From positions 124,001-188,000 of the forward strand of contig NZ_JAUSRH010000007.1 of assembly GCF_030811715.1 (NCBI RefSeq): a stretch of 64,000 nt of DNA, given 5' to 3'. Both the position numbers and the translations under genes were made by a program. The notes below the pieces were generated by a model, which was given only the letters and a program-made list of their open reading frames with translations, was not told the origin of the DNA and did not search any database. This DNA comes from Sinomonas atrocyanea. Its GTDB lineage: Bacteria > Actinomycetota > Actinomycetes > Actinomycetales > Micrococcaceae. Positions 17,069 to 25,143 of this stretch are shown piece by piece (the first letter of the stretch is position 1; each line of letters opens with the position of its first letter).

Positions 17069-18211
17069 TCAGTTCCCCCCGGATCCGGAATATGCCAGCT
17101 GGAGGGTTGCACCCTTGCACCCGTCCTGGTTGGCGGCGGTATCGAGCATGGTGATCTTCGGCCACTGGCTCGTTGGCACCCCCAAGGAAGCGAGGGAGGC
17201 AGTTCCGCCCGCCGCGACCGTCTGGGGGTAGGGGCCGCTGTACTGGGCGACGGCGAAGTCCGCCACCGTGCACGGCAGGTTCTTGGCGACAGCGGTCGCG
17301 GTCCTCGTGACGCCGGTGAGGGTCACGGAGAGATTGGTGACCGAGAGGGCCTGGTTGTTCGGATTGCTGATGCTCAGGCCCACCGGCTGCGTCACCCCGG
17401 GCGCTATCCCCGGGGTGATGGTGCCCGCGAGGGTGAAGGCCTTGGGGCTGCTGAGGATCGCGAGCTGAACGCTCGCGGACGCGGACCTCGTGGCCCCGGT
17501 GGCATCCTGGCCAGAGGCGCCGATGGCGAGTGTCGCCGTCGTCGCCTTCGCTGAAGGGTCGACGCTGAGCTGGAGCGACGAGGTGGAGCCGGAGGTGCTG
17601 GCCGGGGCGAACACCGCGGTGACGCCGGGCGGCAGCCCCGCGACGGTGAAGCCGACCGGGCCCGTGAGGTTGGTCCGCGTGAGGCCGAGATCGTAGACGC
17701 CGCTCGACCCTGCCGCGAGTGAGAGCGAAGCAGGCGTACTGGCAAGCGCGAGGGATCCGGAGAGCGGGGTGTTCACGGTCAGCCCCGCCGTGGCGGACGA
17801 GGTGGTCTTCCCCGACGTACCGACGATCTGGAGGTCGTTCGCGCCTGCCGGGGTGGACGAGGTGGTCGTCACGGTGAGGGTCGAGGTCGTCGTCGAACCG
17901 GACGTGAGGGCGATGCTCGACGGCGCGAAGCCGGCGGTCGCTGCGGCCGGCAGCGAGCCTGCCGTGAGCGCCACGGGACCGGCAAAGCCGTTCTGCGACG
18001 AGACGGTGATGGTGTATGACGCCGCGGACCCGCGGACCACCGATTGGCTGGCCGGCGACACCTGGATGGTGAACGCCGGTTTGGCCGCCTGCCCTGCGGC
18101 CAGCAGCGCGCCGGCTGGCAGCACCACACCGAGCAGGCTGATCACCGCGATGACGATTGCTCTCCTGACACCCCGCGGCAAACCCGCCACGAGCTTCCCC
18201 AGACCCCGCAC
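17069..18211 (-). CDS. Secreted multi-domain beta-repeat protein (380 aa)
   Basis: 380 residues with a basic N-terminus and a signal segment (VRRAIVIAVISLLGVVLPAGALLAAG). Three to four beta domains of about 90 residues follow, with Ser/Thr-rich linkers (TSGSTTTSTLTVTTTSS), and the first begins FTIQVSPASQSVVRG as in bacterial surface beta-sandwich domains. The C-terminus, ANQDGCKGATLQLAYSG, is nearly the same as that of the protein encoded just upstream (ANQDACKGATITVNV). Starts at GTG with GAGGGGAC upstream. Likely cell-surface or released. Confidence 0.78.
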   Translation of the reverse strand: MRGLGKLVAGLPRGVRRAIVIAVISLLGVVLPAGALLAAGQAAKPAFTIQVSPASQSVVRGSAASYTITVSSQNGFAGPVALTAGSLPAAATAGFAPSSIALTSGSTTTSTLTVTTTSSTPAGANDLQIVGTSGKTTSSATAGLTVNTPLSGSLALASTPASLSLAAGSSGVYDLGLTRTNLTGPVGFTVAGLPPGVTAVFAPASTSGSTSSLQLSVDPSAKATTATLAIGASGQDATGATRSASASVQLAILSSPKAFTLAGTITPGIAPGVTQPVGLSISNPNNQALSVTNLSVTLTGVTRTATAVAKNLPCTVADFAVAQYSGPYPQTVAAGGTASLASLGVPTSQWPKITMLDTAANQDGCKGATLQLAYSGSGGN

Positions 18212-18310
18212 GCTTACGTCCCCTCTGGCCGGCGATGCCGGCTGTCGTCCACGACCGAAGCGGCCCCGGATCGGACGGGATCAGGCCCGTCCCATCCGGG
18301 GCACGAACTG

Positions 18311-18763
18311 CTAGTTGCTGGTCACGTTGACCGTGATGGTCGCGCCCTTGCACGCATCCTGGTTGGCGGCGTCGTCAAGGAACGTCAGCGTGCCGGTGCC
18401 GACCCGGGTGCCCGTGGACTTCGCGGCGACGTTCGTGTTGGACGTATCCGCCGTGACCGTGAACCACGCCGGCAGGCACTTGGCGTCGCTCGTTGCGACG
18501 GTGGCGGTGAGAGCGCCCACGACAGTGCTCGAATCGTTGGCGTTGTCCGCGGTGTACGTCACGGCGGTGTTCTGGCCCGGCGTGAGGCCAGCGGCGTACG
18601 AGGCGTGCAGGACGACCGTTTGGCCGCCGGCCGACGCCGCGGCGTTACCGGTACCGGTACCGGTGGTGGTCCAGTATGCGATGGCGGCTGTGCCGCCGAT
18701 GCCGACCAGGCCGACGGTAGCGACAGCGATCGCCGCCTTGCGCTTGAGAGACAGCTTGCTCAT
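18311..18763 (-). CDS. SipW-type-signal secreted protein (TasA/camelysin-like, 150 aa)
   Basis: 150 residues with signal KRKAAIAVATVGLVGIGG then TAAIAYWTTTGTGTG, a clear alternate-type signal. The mature domain is one beta sandwich with two Cys (KCLPAWF and DACKGAT) placed for a disulfide. AAGGAG lies eight bases before the ATG. First gene of the secreted set and probably the most expressed. No SipW-like signal peptidase is encoded in this window, so the processing enzyme must lie elsewhere. Confidence 0.82.
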   Translation of the reverse strand: MSKLSLKRKAAIAVATVGLVGIGGTAAIAYWTTTGTGTGNAAASAGGQTVVLHASYAAGLTPGQNTAVTYTADNANDSSTVVGALTATVATSDAKCLPAWFTVTADTSNTNVAAKSTGTRVGTGTLTFLDDAANQDACKGATITVNVTSN

Positions 18764-19127
18764 GGGAATGCTCCTTCGTGATGGGAGGAACAGCGCGATA
18801 CGAGCGGCGAAAGCCGAAGACCCCCACTGTTCAGACACTTCGCGGACCCGGATCGGATGATCTTTCAAGCCCGATGCGAAGACTTTTTCAGCCCATCAGG
18901 AGCGTGAGAACACGTAGTTGTACCTGTTCTTTTCGAGGGCGCCTCGAAAGCGGTACTTGGATTCCTACGCACCGGTAGGTGCGCGGAAGGGCGGCTCTTA
19001 GGCCGCGCCGTGCCGGCGCCCAGAAGAGTTGGGGGCCCTGCGGGCCGAGTAGGTGGTGCCACAGAAGGGCCCGGCGCCAAGGAAGGACGCCGGGCCGTGC
19101 GGGCAGGAATTCTCAGCCGAAAGGCGC
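18764..19127. other. Intergenic region, about 360 bp, no gene seen
   Basis: Holds the promoter side of the secreted-protein operon and the 3' end of the GntR gene. CGCACC-GGTA-GGTGCG at 18968-18983 is a perfect 6-bp hairpin of unknown role. I see no coding frame with plausible composition or start, and no recognisable riboswitch. Confidence 0.6.
19068..19096 (-). terminator. Strong hairpin after the GntR gene
   Basis: GGCCCGGCG (19068-19076) pairs perfectly with CGCCGGGCC (19088-19096) across an 11-base loop. It lies 32 bp past the GntR stop on that strand. There is no T tract, as is usual in this GC range. Confidence 0.6.
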
Positions 19128-19802
19128 CTAGAGTGCGGGGGCTACGTCGCTGACGAGGTTGTCCGACGCGGAGTCCATGTGGGCCAGGATCGTCTCGCGC
19201 GCCGTGGCGGCATCTCCGGACTCGACCGCGTCCACGATGGCCCGGTGCCGGTCCACGCTCATGTTGCTCGTGGCCCGCTCGAGCCCGGCGAACATGATCG
19301 ACATGCGGATGGACCCCTCGAGTGACTGCCATTGGTGGAGGAGGGTCTCGTTCCCGGAGAGCCGGCACAGGAGCCGGTGGAAGTCCAGGTCTGCCTCGAT
19401 CCTGTCCTCGAGGGACCGCCCCGCGGCCTCGTCCATGCGCTCGAGCGCGTCCCGGAGCTCGCCCACGGCCTTGGCCCGGCGCGGCTGCTCGATGAGAGTG
19501 CGCGCGGCAAGGGACTCGAGGGCCCCGCGTACCGCGAAGATGTCCCGGATCTCCTTCGCGTCGAGGTGCCGCACGCTCAGCCGGCCGCGCGGGCCCGCCG
19601 AGGCCAGGCCCTCCTGCTCGAGCTGCCTCAGGGCCTCGCGGAGCGTCCCCCGGCTGATGCCGAGCATCTCGGAGAGCTCGGTTTCCACGAGGTGCTGGCC
19701 CTGCGCGAGCTCCCCCGACGTGATGGCGCGGCGGAGCGCGGCGAGCGCCTGCTCGCGCAGGCTCCGCTTCTCGAGGCCCAGCAGGGATGCTGCAACAGCC
19801 AT
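19128..19802 (-). CDS. GntR-family (FadR subfamily) regulator of the sugar/polyol regulon
   Basis: 224 residues. The N-terminal winged helix (about 12-75: REQALAALRRAITSG ... ISRGTLREALRQLEQEGLAS) is followed by an all-helical FCD effector domain with the metal-binding His pattern (DLDFHRLLCRLSGN, then DRHRAIVDAV). GGGGAGG precedes the ATG at 19802. Its promoter holds one copy of the same 15-bp site that occurs three times between the divergent catabolic operons at 23.3 kb, so it probably controls itself and both operons. The ligand is unknown, presumably a pathway sugar or phosphate. Confidence 0.9.
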   Translation of the reverse strand: MAVAASLLGLEKRSLREQALAALRRAITSGELAQGQHLVETELSEMLGISRGTLREALRQLEQEGLASAGPRGRLSVRHLDAKEIRDIFAVRGALESLAARTLIEQPRRAKAVGELRDALERMDEAAGRSLEDRIEADLDFHRLLCRLSGNETLLHQWQSLEGSIRMSIMFAGLERATSNMSVDRHRAIVDAVESGDAATARETILAHMDSASDNLVSDVAPAL

Positions 19803-19819
19803 GGGTTCCTCCCCTGGTG

Positions 19820-19834
19820 TGTCGACTGTCACCC
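19820..19834. promoter_or_regulatory. GntR operator, autoregulatory copy
   Basis: TGTCGACTGTCACCC: the left half matches the consensus TGTYGAC-W-GTCRACA of the sites at 23271-23353, the right half is weaker. It lies 18 bp before the GntR start codon. Confidence 0.55.
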
Positions 19835-19910
19835 GACAGCCGTTGACACTCATGATAGGGCGGGCGAGGGCCCGAGGACCCCCGCCCGCCGGGTGATTCG
19901 GGCGCCCGTC

Positions 19911-20918
19911 TCAGCCGAGCTCGGCCAGCACCTTCGCGACGATCCGGTCCACGCTGAGCCCGTACTTGGTGTGCAGCGTGGGCAGGGCCCCGGCGTCGAG
20001 GAACTCGTCCGGGAGGCCGACCGGGACCACGCGGCGCGTCCGGCCGGCACGGACCAGCGCGGAGGCGACGGTCTCGAACAGGCCGCCCACCACCGTGTGG
20101 TTCTCGAGCGTGAGCGCGAGCCGGTCCCCCGCCAGCTCGGCGAGGACGGTGGCCTCGTCGAAGGGCTTGATCGTCGGGGTGTGGACGACGGCGACGTCCA
20201 CCTTGTGCTTCTCGAGCTCGGCCGCCGCCTGGAGCGCCCGCATGGTCATGAGCCCCGAGGAGACGAACACGACGTCGTTGCCCCCGCGCAGGACCTTGGC
20301 CTTGCCGAGCTCGAACTCGTAGTCGTACTCGTCCAGGACGGTGGGCACCTTGCCCCGCAGGAGGCGCAGGTAGGTGGGCCCGTCCGAGGCCGCGAGCTGC
20401 GGGACGGCGGCGGCGATGTCCACCGAGTCGCAGGGGTCCACGATGGTCAGGTTGGGCATGCCGCGGAAGATCGCCATGTCCTCCGTGGCCTGGTGCGAGG
20501 GCCCGTACCCGGTGGTCAGGCCCGGCAGTCCGCCGACGATGTTGACGTTCAGGTTCGGCTCGGCGATGTCGAGGCAGATGAAGTCGTACGCGCGCCGGGC
20601 CGCGAAGACCGAGTAGGTCGAGGCGAACGGCACGAGGCCGGCCTCCGCCATGCCCGCGGCCGCCCCGAAGAGCAGCTGCTCCGCCATGCCCATCTGGAAG
20701 AACTTCTCCGGGTGGGCCTCGGCGAAGATGTGCATGTCCGTGTACTTGCCCAGGTCCGCAGTGAGGCCTACGATCCGCGGGTCGGCCTCGGCGGCCGCGG
20801 CGAGCGCGTGCCCGAACGGCGCCGGGGCCGTCTTCTGGCCCGGGTCCGCGAAGGAGGCGATCATCGCCGAGGTCTTCAGCTTCGGTGCTGCGCCCGTTGC
20901 CACTGCTGCCGTGCTCAT
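19911..20918 (-). CDS. Transketolase, C-terminal subunit (split enzyme)
   Basis: 335 residues, the pyrimidine-binding and C-terminal domains of transketolase as a separate chain. The catalytic Glu that activates thiamine diphosphate is in MGMAEQLLFGAAAGMA; FASTYSVFAARRAYDFI and GYGPSHQATED are further family landmarks. It pairs with the N-terminal subunit encoded immediately upstream (ATGA overlap). Split transketolases in catabolic clusters usually serve one pathway, such as apulose-4-phosphate cleavage or erythrose-4-phosphate use, rather than the housekeeping pentose pathway. Confidence 0.9.
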   Translation of the reverse strand: MSTAAVATGAAPKLKTSAMIASFADPGQKTAPAPFGHALAAAAEADPRIVGLTADLGKYTDMHIFAEAHPEKFFQMGMAEQLLFGAAAGMAEAGLVPFASTYSVFAARRAYDFICLDIAEPNLNVNIVGGLPGLTTGYGPSHQATEDMAIFRGMPNLTIVDPCDSVDIAAAVPQLAASDGPTYLRLLRGKVPTVLDEYDYEFELGKAKVLRGGNDVVFVSSGLMTMRALQAAAELEKHKVDVAVVHTPTIKPFDEATVLAELAGDRLALTLENHTVVGGLFETVASALVRAGRTRRVVPVGLPDEFLDAGALPTLHTKYGLSVDRIVAKVLAELG

Positions 20919-21865
20919 GCCTTCTCCTCCTGGCTGCCGCGCTGGCCGGCCGCTTCCTGGCCGGCCGCTTCCTGCCGGGCGGCCCAGCCCGCCTCGAGCT
21001 GCTCGTTGCAGATTGCCCACTCGTGCTCCTCGATGCGCATGAAGTGCGCCTTCTCGCGCTGCTCGAGCAGCGGCACGCCGCGCCCCACCTTCGTGTCGCA
21101 GAGCACGACGGCGGGTGCGCCCTCGCCGTCGTCCGTCACCGCGGAACCCTGCCCGGCGGCGTCGAACGCCTCGAGGAGGGCGCCGACGTCGTTGCCGTCC
21201 ACGCGGAACACGCGCCACCCGCACGCGGCCCACTTGTCCGCGACCGGCTCGGTGCGCAGCACGCCCGCGGTCGCGCCGTCGGCCTGGAGTGCGTTGATGT
21301 CCACGACGGCGGTGAGCCGGCCGAGGCGGTGGTGCGCGGCGCCCATGGCGGCCTCCCACGTGGACCCCTCGTCGAGCTCGCCGTCGGAGAGGAAGTTGAT
21401 CACCCGGGCGGCGTTGCCGCGGTAGCGAAGCCCGAGCGCGAGCCCGACCGCGACCGTGAGACCGTGCCCGAGCGAGCCGCCCGAGATCTCCATGCCCGGG
21501 GTGTAGGTGGACATGCCGGACATCGGCAGGCGCGAGCCGTCCGAGCCGTAGGTCTCGAGCTCCTCGACCGGGATGGTCCCGGCCTCGGCGAGCGCCGCGT
21601 AGAGCCCGATCGCGTAGTGGCCGGTGGAGAGGAGGAACCGGTCGCGGTCCTCCCATGCGGGGTCCTCGGGGCGGAAGCGGAGCTGGTCCGTGTACACGGT
21701 GGCCAGGATGTCTGCGGCGCCGAGGGCCTGGCCCACGTAGCCCTGGCCCTGGACCTCGCCCATGAAGAGGGCGTGGCGGCGGATCCTGTGCGCGGCGGCC
21801 TCGACGGCGGCGCGGCGCTCGGCCATGCCTGCGGGGGTGCGGGTCTCGAGTGTCGATGAGGTCAT
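20915..21865 (-). CDS. Transketolase, N-terminal subunit (split enzyme)
   Basis: 316 residues, the diphosphate-binding domain. The thiamine diphosphate motif is SDGELDEGSTWEA ... VVDINALQADG (Gly-Asp-Gly-like start with Asn about 30 residues on). GGSLGHGLTVAVG is the conserved loop before it. The tail carries a short repeat, RQEAAGQEAAGQRG, probably disordered. It is translated between the MHS transporter gene (23 bp upstream) and the C-terminal subunit (4-bp overlap). Confidence 0.9.
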   Translation of the reverse strand: MTSSTLETRTPAGMAERRAAVEAAAHRIRRHALFMGEVQGQGYVGQALGAADILATVYTDQLRFRPEDPAWEDRDRFLLSTGHYAIGLYAALAEAGTIPVEELETYGSDGSRLPMSGMSTYTPGMEISGGSLGHGLTVAVGLALGLRYRGNAARVINFLSDGELDEGSTWEAAMGAAHHRLGRLTAVVDINALQADGATAGVLRTEPVADKWAACGWRVFRVDGNDVGALLEAFDAAGQGSAVTDDGEGAPAVVLCDTKVGRGVPLLEQREKAHFMRIEEHEWAICNEQLEAGWAARQEAAGQEAAGQRGSQEEKA

Positions 21866-21888
21866 CGGTGGAGTCTTCCTCGGTTCCT

Positions 21889-23229
21889 TCAGTGGTTGTG
21901 CGCCGGGGCGGGCGTCTGGGACGAGGCCAGCTCGGCGGCCTCACGCTCGCGGCGGCCCCAGGTCTCGCGGGTCACGAGCGCGGCCCAGAGGCCGATCGCG
22001 CCGTAGGCGCTGAAGAGCAGGGCAGGCCCGAGCCAGCCGAAGCTGACGAACAGCAGGGTGGTGATGAACGGCGTGAAGCCGGAAACCATGGCGGAGATCT
22101 GGTACGCGAGCGAGGCGCCCGAGGAGCGGGTCTTGGCCTGGAACAGCTCGGGGAACCAGGCGCCCTGGGCGCCCGCGAGGGAGTTCTGGCAGATGGCGTA
22201 GGCGATCACGATCGTGGCCACGATGAACAGGAACATACCGGTGTTGACCAGCAGGAACATCGGCACGCCGAACAGCACGGCGAAGGCGCAGGACCACACG
22301 TACACCGGGCGGCGGCCCACCTTGTCCGTCAGGGCGCCCCACTTCCAGGTGGCGATGATGCCGACGGCGGAGGCGATGCACAGGGCGATGAGCGTCTGGT
22401 TCTTGTCCGCGAGCTTGGACGAGTTGATGTAGGAGATCATGTACGTGATCGACACGGCGTAGCCGGCCGTCTCCGCGATGCGCAGGCCGATGCCGCGCAC
22501 GATGTTGCGCCAGTCCTCGCGGATCACCTGGCTGATGGGGGACTTGGCGATCTCGCCGCGGTCCCTGACGTCCTCGAACACGGGCGACTCGGGGACCTTG
22601 GACCGGATGATGAGGCCCACGATGACGAGCGCGAGGCTCGCGAGGAACGGGATGCGCCAGGCCCACTCGTCGCCGAGGTGGACGCTGAAGAGGAACACGA
22701 GGTTGGCCAGCAGCAGCCCCACGGGGAAGCCGGCCTGCACGATGCCGGTCACGGCGCCCTTGCGCCGCCAGGGGGCGTGCTCGTAGCTCATGAGGATCGC
22801 GCCGCCCCACTCGGCACCGAACGCGAGGCCCTGGATGATCCGGACGGCAACGAGCAGCACGGGGGCGAGGATGCCCACCGCGGCGTAGGTGGGCAGCAGC
22901 CCGATCGCGAACGTCGCGAGGCCCATGATGATGAGCGAGGTCACCAGGACGGGCTTGCGGCCCAGGCGGTCACCGAGGTGGCCGCCGATGATGCCGCCGA
23001 GCGGGCGGGCGGCGAAGCCGACGCCGAGCGTGGCGAACGAGGCCAGCGTTCCCGTGACCGGATCGGCGCCGGGGAAGAAGGCGTGGTTGAAGTAGAGGGC
23101 TGCCGCGGTGCCGAAGCCGATGAAGTCGTAGGTCTCGATGACGGCCCCGACGGCAGAGCCGACGGCGACGCGCTTGGCGTCCTTCGTGCCGTGGACCGGG
23201 CCGCGCATGGCCAGAGCCTCGTTGCTCAT
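21889..23229 (-). CDS. MHS-family MFS transporter (metabolite:H+ symporter)
   Basis: 446 residues, 12 membrane spans. The MHS signature is clear: VIETYDFIGFGTAAALYF at the start, then FAARPLGGIIGGHLGDRLGRKP in the first cytoplasmic loop and RIIQGLAFGAEWGGA in span 4. Members carry small organic acids, polyols, betaines and similar. First gene of the leftward operon with the transketolase pair, so it probably imports the substrate of this regulon. GGAAGGAA lies before the ATG at 23229; an upstream ATG at 23286 would fall inside an operator and is unlikely. Confidence 0.9.
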   Translation of the reverse strand: MSNEALAMRGPVHGTKDAKRVAVGSAVGAVIETYDFIGFGTAAALYFNHAFFPGADPVTGTLASFATLGVGFAARPLGGIIGGHLGDRLGRKPVLVTSLIIMGLATFAIGLLPTYAAVGILAPVLLVAVRIIQGLAFGAEWGGAILMSYEHAPWRRKGAVTGIVQAGFPVGLLLANLVFLFSVHLGDEWAWRIPFLASLALVIVGLIIRSKVPESPVFEDVRDRGEIAKSPISQVIREDWRNIVRGIGLRIAETAGYAVSITYMISYINSSKLADKNQTLIALCIASAVGIIATWKWGALTDKVGRRPVYVWSCAFAVLFGVPMFLLVNTGMFLFIVATIVIAYAICQNSLAGAQGAWFPELFQAKTRSSGASLAYQISAMVSGFTPFITTLLFVSFGWLGPALLFSAYGAIGLWAALVTRETWGRREREAAELASSQTPAPAHNH

Positions 23230-23270
23230 TGCGTTCCTTCCGGAGTGGGTTCTCTGACTGCCGCCGTCCC

Positions 23271-23353
23271 TGTTGACAGTCGACATGATATGCCAGTGTG
23301 CTTCGCGTCACCTCGCACTGTCAACAGTCGACGCTCGAGGTTGACTGTCGACA
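23271..23353. promoter_or_regulatory. Three GntR operators between divergent catabolic operons
   Basis: Three 15-bp sites fit TGTYGAC-W-GTCRACA: TGTTGACAGTCGACA (23271-23285), TGTCAACAGTCGACG (23319-23333) and GGTTGACTGTCGACA (23339-23353). The first and third are near-perfect palindromes. One lies beside the leftward transporter start, two beside the rightward promoter, so a single regulator can shut both sides. A fourth copy precedes the GntR gene. Confidence 0.75.
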
Positions 23354-23412
23354 ACGATTCCCCCTACCGTGGTTGACGTCACACCACAGCTCCATCCCCT
23401 GGAGGGACATCG

Positions 23413-24237
23413 ATGTTCCACGACCGACTCGGCTGCTCGTCGATCAGCTTCCGGCACCTGCCGCTCACCGAGGCCCTGGCCACCATGGCCGGGCTCGGCT
23501 TCGAGGAGATCGACCTCGGCGCGCTGCCCGGCGTGTGCGACCACGTCCGGTTCGAGATCACCGATGCGGACATCGCGGAGGTTGCGGCCCGCGTGGCGGA
23601 CTCGGGCCTGCGCGTCCGCTCGGTCAACGGGGACATCGGCGACCTCAATGCGACGCTCGACGGCGCACGGCTGGCCGCGCGGGCCGCACATCTCGACCGC
23701 CTGCTCACCCTGACCCGCGCGGTCGGGGCGGAGGCGCTCGTGCTCCCCTGCGGTGCCCTGGACCCGCAGCCGGTCCAGAGCCTCGGCGAGGACATCGACC
23801 TCGTGGCCCAGCAGCTCGCGGTGGCCGGCGAGCGCGCGGCTGCGTTCGGCGTCGGGCTCTGGACCGAGTCCCTGCACTACTACCGCCTGTGCGGGACCCT
23901 CGACCGCGCCCTAGCCCTCGCGGACCGGCTCGCGGGCACCCGGGTGCGGCACGTCGTCGACCTCTCCCACGTTGTCGCCTCGGGCAGCCGGCCCGAGCAG
24001 GCCATAGGCGCCCTCGCCGGCCGGATCGCCCACGTCCACCTCCGCGACGCGGTGCCCGGGAACATCAACCTCAGCATCGGCAATGGCTCCGTGGACTTCG
24101 CCGGCGCCCTCGCCGCACTGCGCGGGGCCGGCTTCCACGGGCACTTCTCGCTCGAGCTCGAGGCCCACGACCTCACGCACGAGGAGCGGCCTGCGGCCGC
24201 GGCCAAGGCCGCGAGCTTCATCTCCGACCTCATCTAG
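23413..24237 (+). CDS. Sugar (phosphate) isomerase/epimerase, AP-endonuclease-2 TIM barrel
   Basis: 274 residues of the xylose-isomerase-like TIM-barrel family: GCSSISFRHLPLTEALATM at the first strand, GFEEIDLGALPG, then metal-ligand regions GLWTESLHYYR (Glu), HVVDLSHVVASG (Asp/His), IAHVHLRDAVPG (His/Asp) and FSLELEAHD (Glu). These support a divalent-metal keto/aldo isomerase or epimerase. First gene of the rightward operon; GGAGG precedes the ATG. In apiose pathways a member of this fold isomerises apiose to apulose; in tetritol pathways a related step isomerises erythrulose phosphates. The exact substrate cannot be read. Confidence 0.85.
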   Translation: MFHDRLGCSSISFRHLPLTEALATMAGLGFEEIDLGALPGVCDHVRFEITDADIAEVAARVADSGLRVRSVNGDIGDLNATLDGARLAARAAHLDRLLTLTRAVGAEALVLPCGALDPQPVQSLGEDIDLVAQQLAVAGERAAAFGVGLWTESLHYYRLCGTLDRALALADRLAGTRVRHVVDLSHVVASGSRPEQAIGALAGRIAHVHLRDAVPGNINLSIGNGSVDFAGALAALRGAGFHGHFSLELEAHDLTHEERPAAAAKAASFISDLI

Positions 24238-24278
24238 ACCCCGCCACGACCTCACTGAGCAGAACAGAAGGAACCACC

Positions 24279-25052
24279 ATGAGCAGCATCCAGCGCACCG
24301 CCGTCCTCACCGGCGCCACCTCCGAGAAGGGCATCGGCCTCGCCACCGCCCGCCGCTATGCCCGCGAGGGCTGGGGCGTGGTCATCCTGGACCTCGACGG
24401 CGAGAAGTCCGCGAAGACCGCCCAGGACATCGCGAACGAGTTCAATGTCCCCGCGTTCGGCCACCAGATCGACGTCGCGGACGAGGCCTCGGTCGCCGCC
24501 GCGGCCGGCGCCGTGGCCGCCGAGGTCGCCGCCGGCCGCCTGCCCGTGGTCGGGGCACTCGCCAACATCGCCGGCATCACCTCGCCCGTGCCGTTCCTCG
24601 AGACGGACCTCGCCCTGTGGAACAAGGTCATGGCGGTCAATGCCACCGGCACCTACCTCGTCACCAAGGCGTTCCTGCCTGCCATGATCGAGGCCGGCTG
24701 GGGCCGGATCGTGAACATGTCCTCCGTCTCCGCCCAGCGCGGCGGCGGCGTGTTCGGAAAGGTCCCCTACTCCGCCGCCAAGGCCGCCATCCTCGGCTTC
24801 ACCAAGGCCCTGGCCCGCGAGATCGCCCCGAGCGGCATCACCGTCAACGCCATCACCCCCGGCGCCGTGGACACCAACATCCGCGTGGGCAGCACCGAGG
24901 AGCAGGAGGCCGCGATCGCCCGCGACATCCCGCTCGGCCGCACCGCCACGACCGAGGAGATCGCCTCCGTCATCACGTGGCTCTCCTCCGACGGCGCCTC
25001 CTACCTCACGGGCACCACGGTGGACATCAACGGCGGCAGCCACATCCACTGA
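24279..25052 (+). CDS. SDR-family polyol/sugar dehydrogenase
   Basis: 257-residue classical SDR: LTGATSEKGIGLATA (nucleotide motif with an insertion, TGATSEKGIG), NIAG, catalytic Ser in MSSVSAQ and Tyr/Lys in YSAAK, and the closing TVDINGGSHIH. The length and neighbours match D-threitol dehydrogenase-type enzymes that feed erythrulose to a DhaK-like kinase. A ribosome site AGAAGGAA lies before the ATG. Likely NAD-dependent oxidation of a polyol or reduction of its ketose. Confidence 0.87.
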   Translation: MSSIQRTAVLTGATSEKGIGLATARRYAREGWGVVILDLDGEKSAKTAQDIANEFNVPAFGHQIDVADEASVAAAAGAVAAEVAAGRLPVVGALANIAGITSPVPFLETDLALWNKVMAVNATGTYLVTKAFLPAMIEAGWGRIVNMSSVSAQRGGGVFGKVPYSAAKAAILGFTKALAREIAPSGITVNAITPGAVDTNIRVGSTEEQEAAIARDIPLGRTATTEEIASVITWLSSDGASYLTGTTVDINGGSHIH

Positions 25053-25065
25053 CCCCGGGCGGTCA

Positions 25066-25123
25066 GGTCGAGCGGGGTTTCGACTCCGCTCAACCACCAC
25101 CGGGTCCCGACTCCGCTCAACCA
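25066..25123. repeat. REP-like palindromic element inside the operon
   Basis: GGTCGAGCGGGG (25066-25077) pairs with CTCCGCTCAACC (25084-25095) across TTTCGA. A second copy of the right arm, CGACTCCGCTCAACCA, follows at 25108-25123. Its look, a GAGCGGAGTCGAAA-type palindrome between two genes, is that of a dispersed repetitive extragenic palindrome. It separates the SDR gene from the kinase gene and may reduce downstream expression or stabilise the upstream mRNA. Confidence 0.7.
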
Positions 25124-25143
25124 ACGCCCATCAGGAAGATTCC

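Noticed and set aside
18968-18983. Possible riboswitch around the CGCACC-GGTA-GGTGCG hairpin
   Set aside because: Only one short hairpin; no conserved aptamer core recognised and no gene start at a fitting distance.
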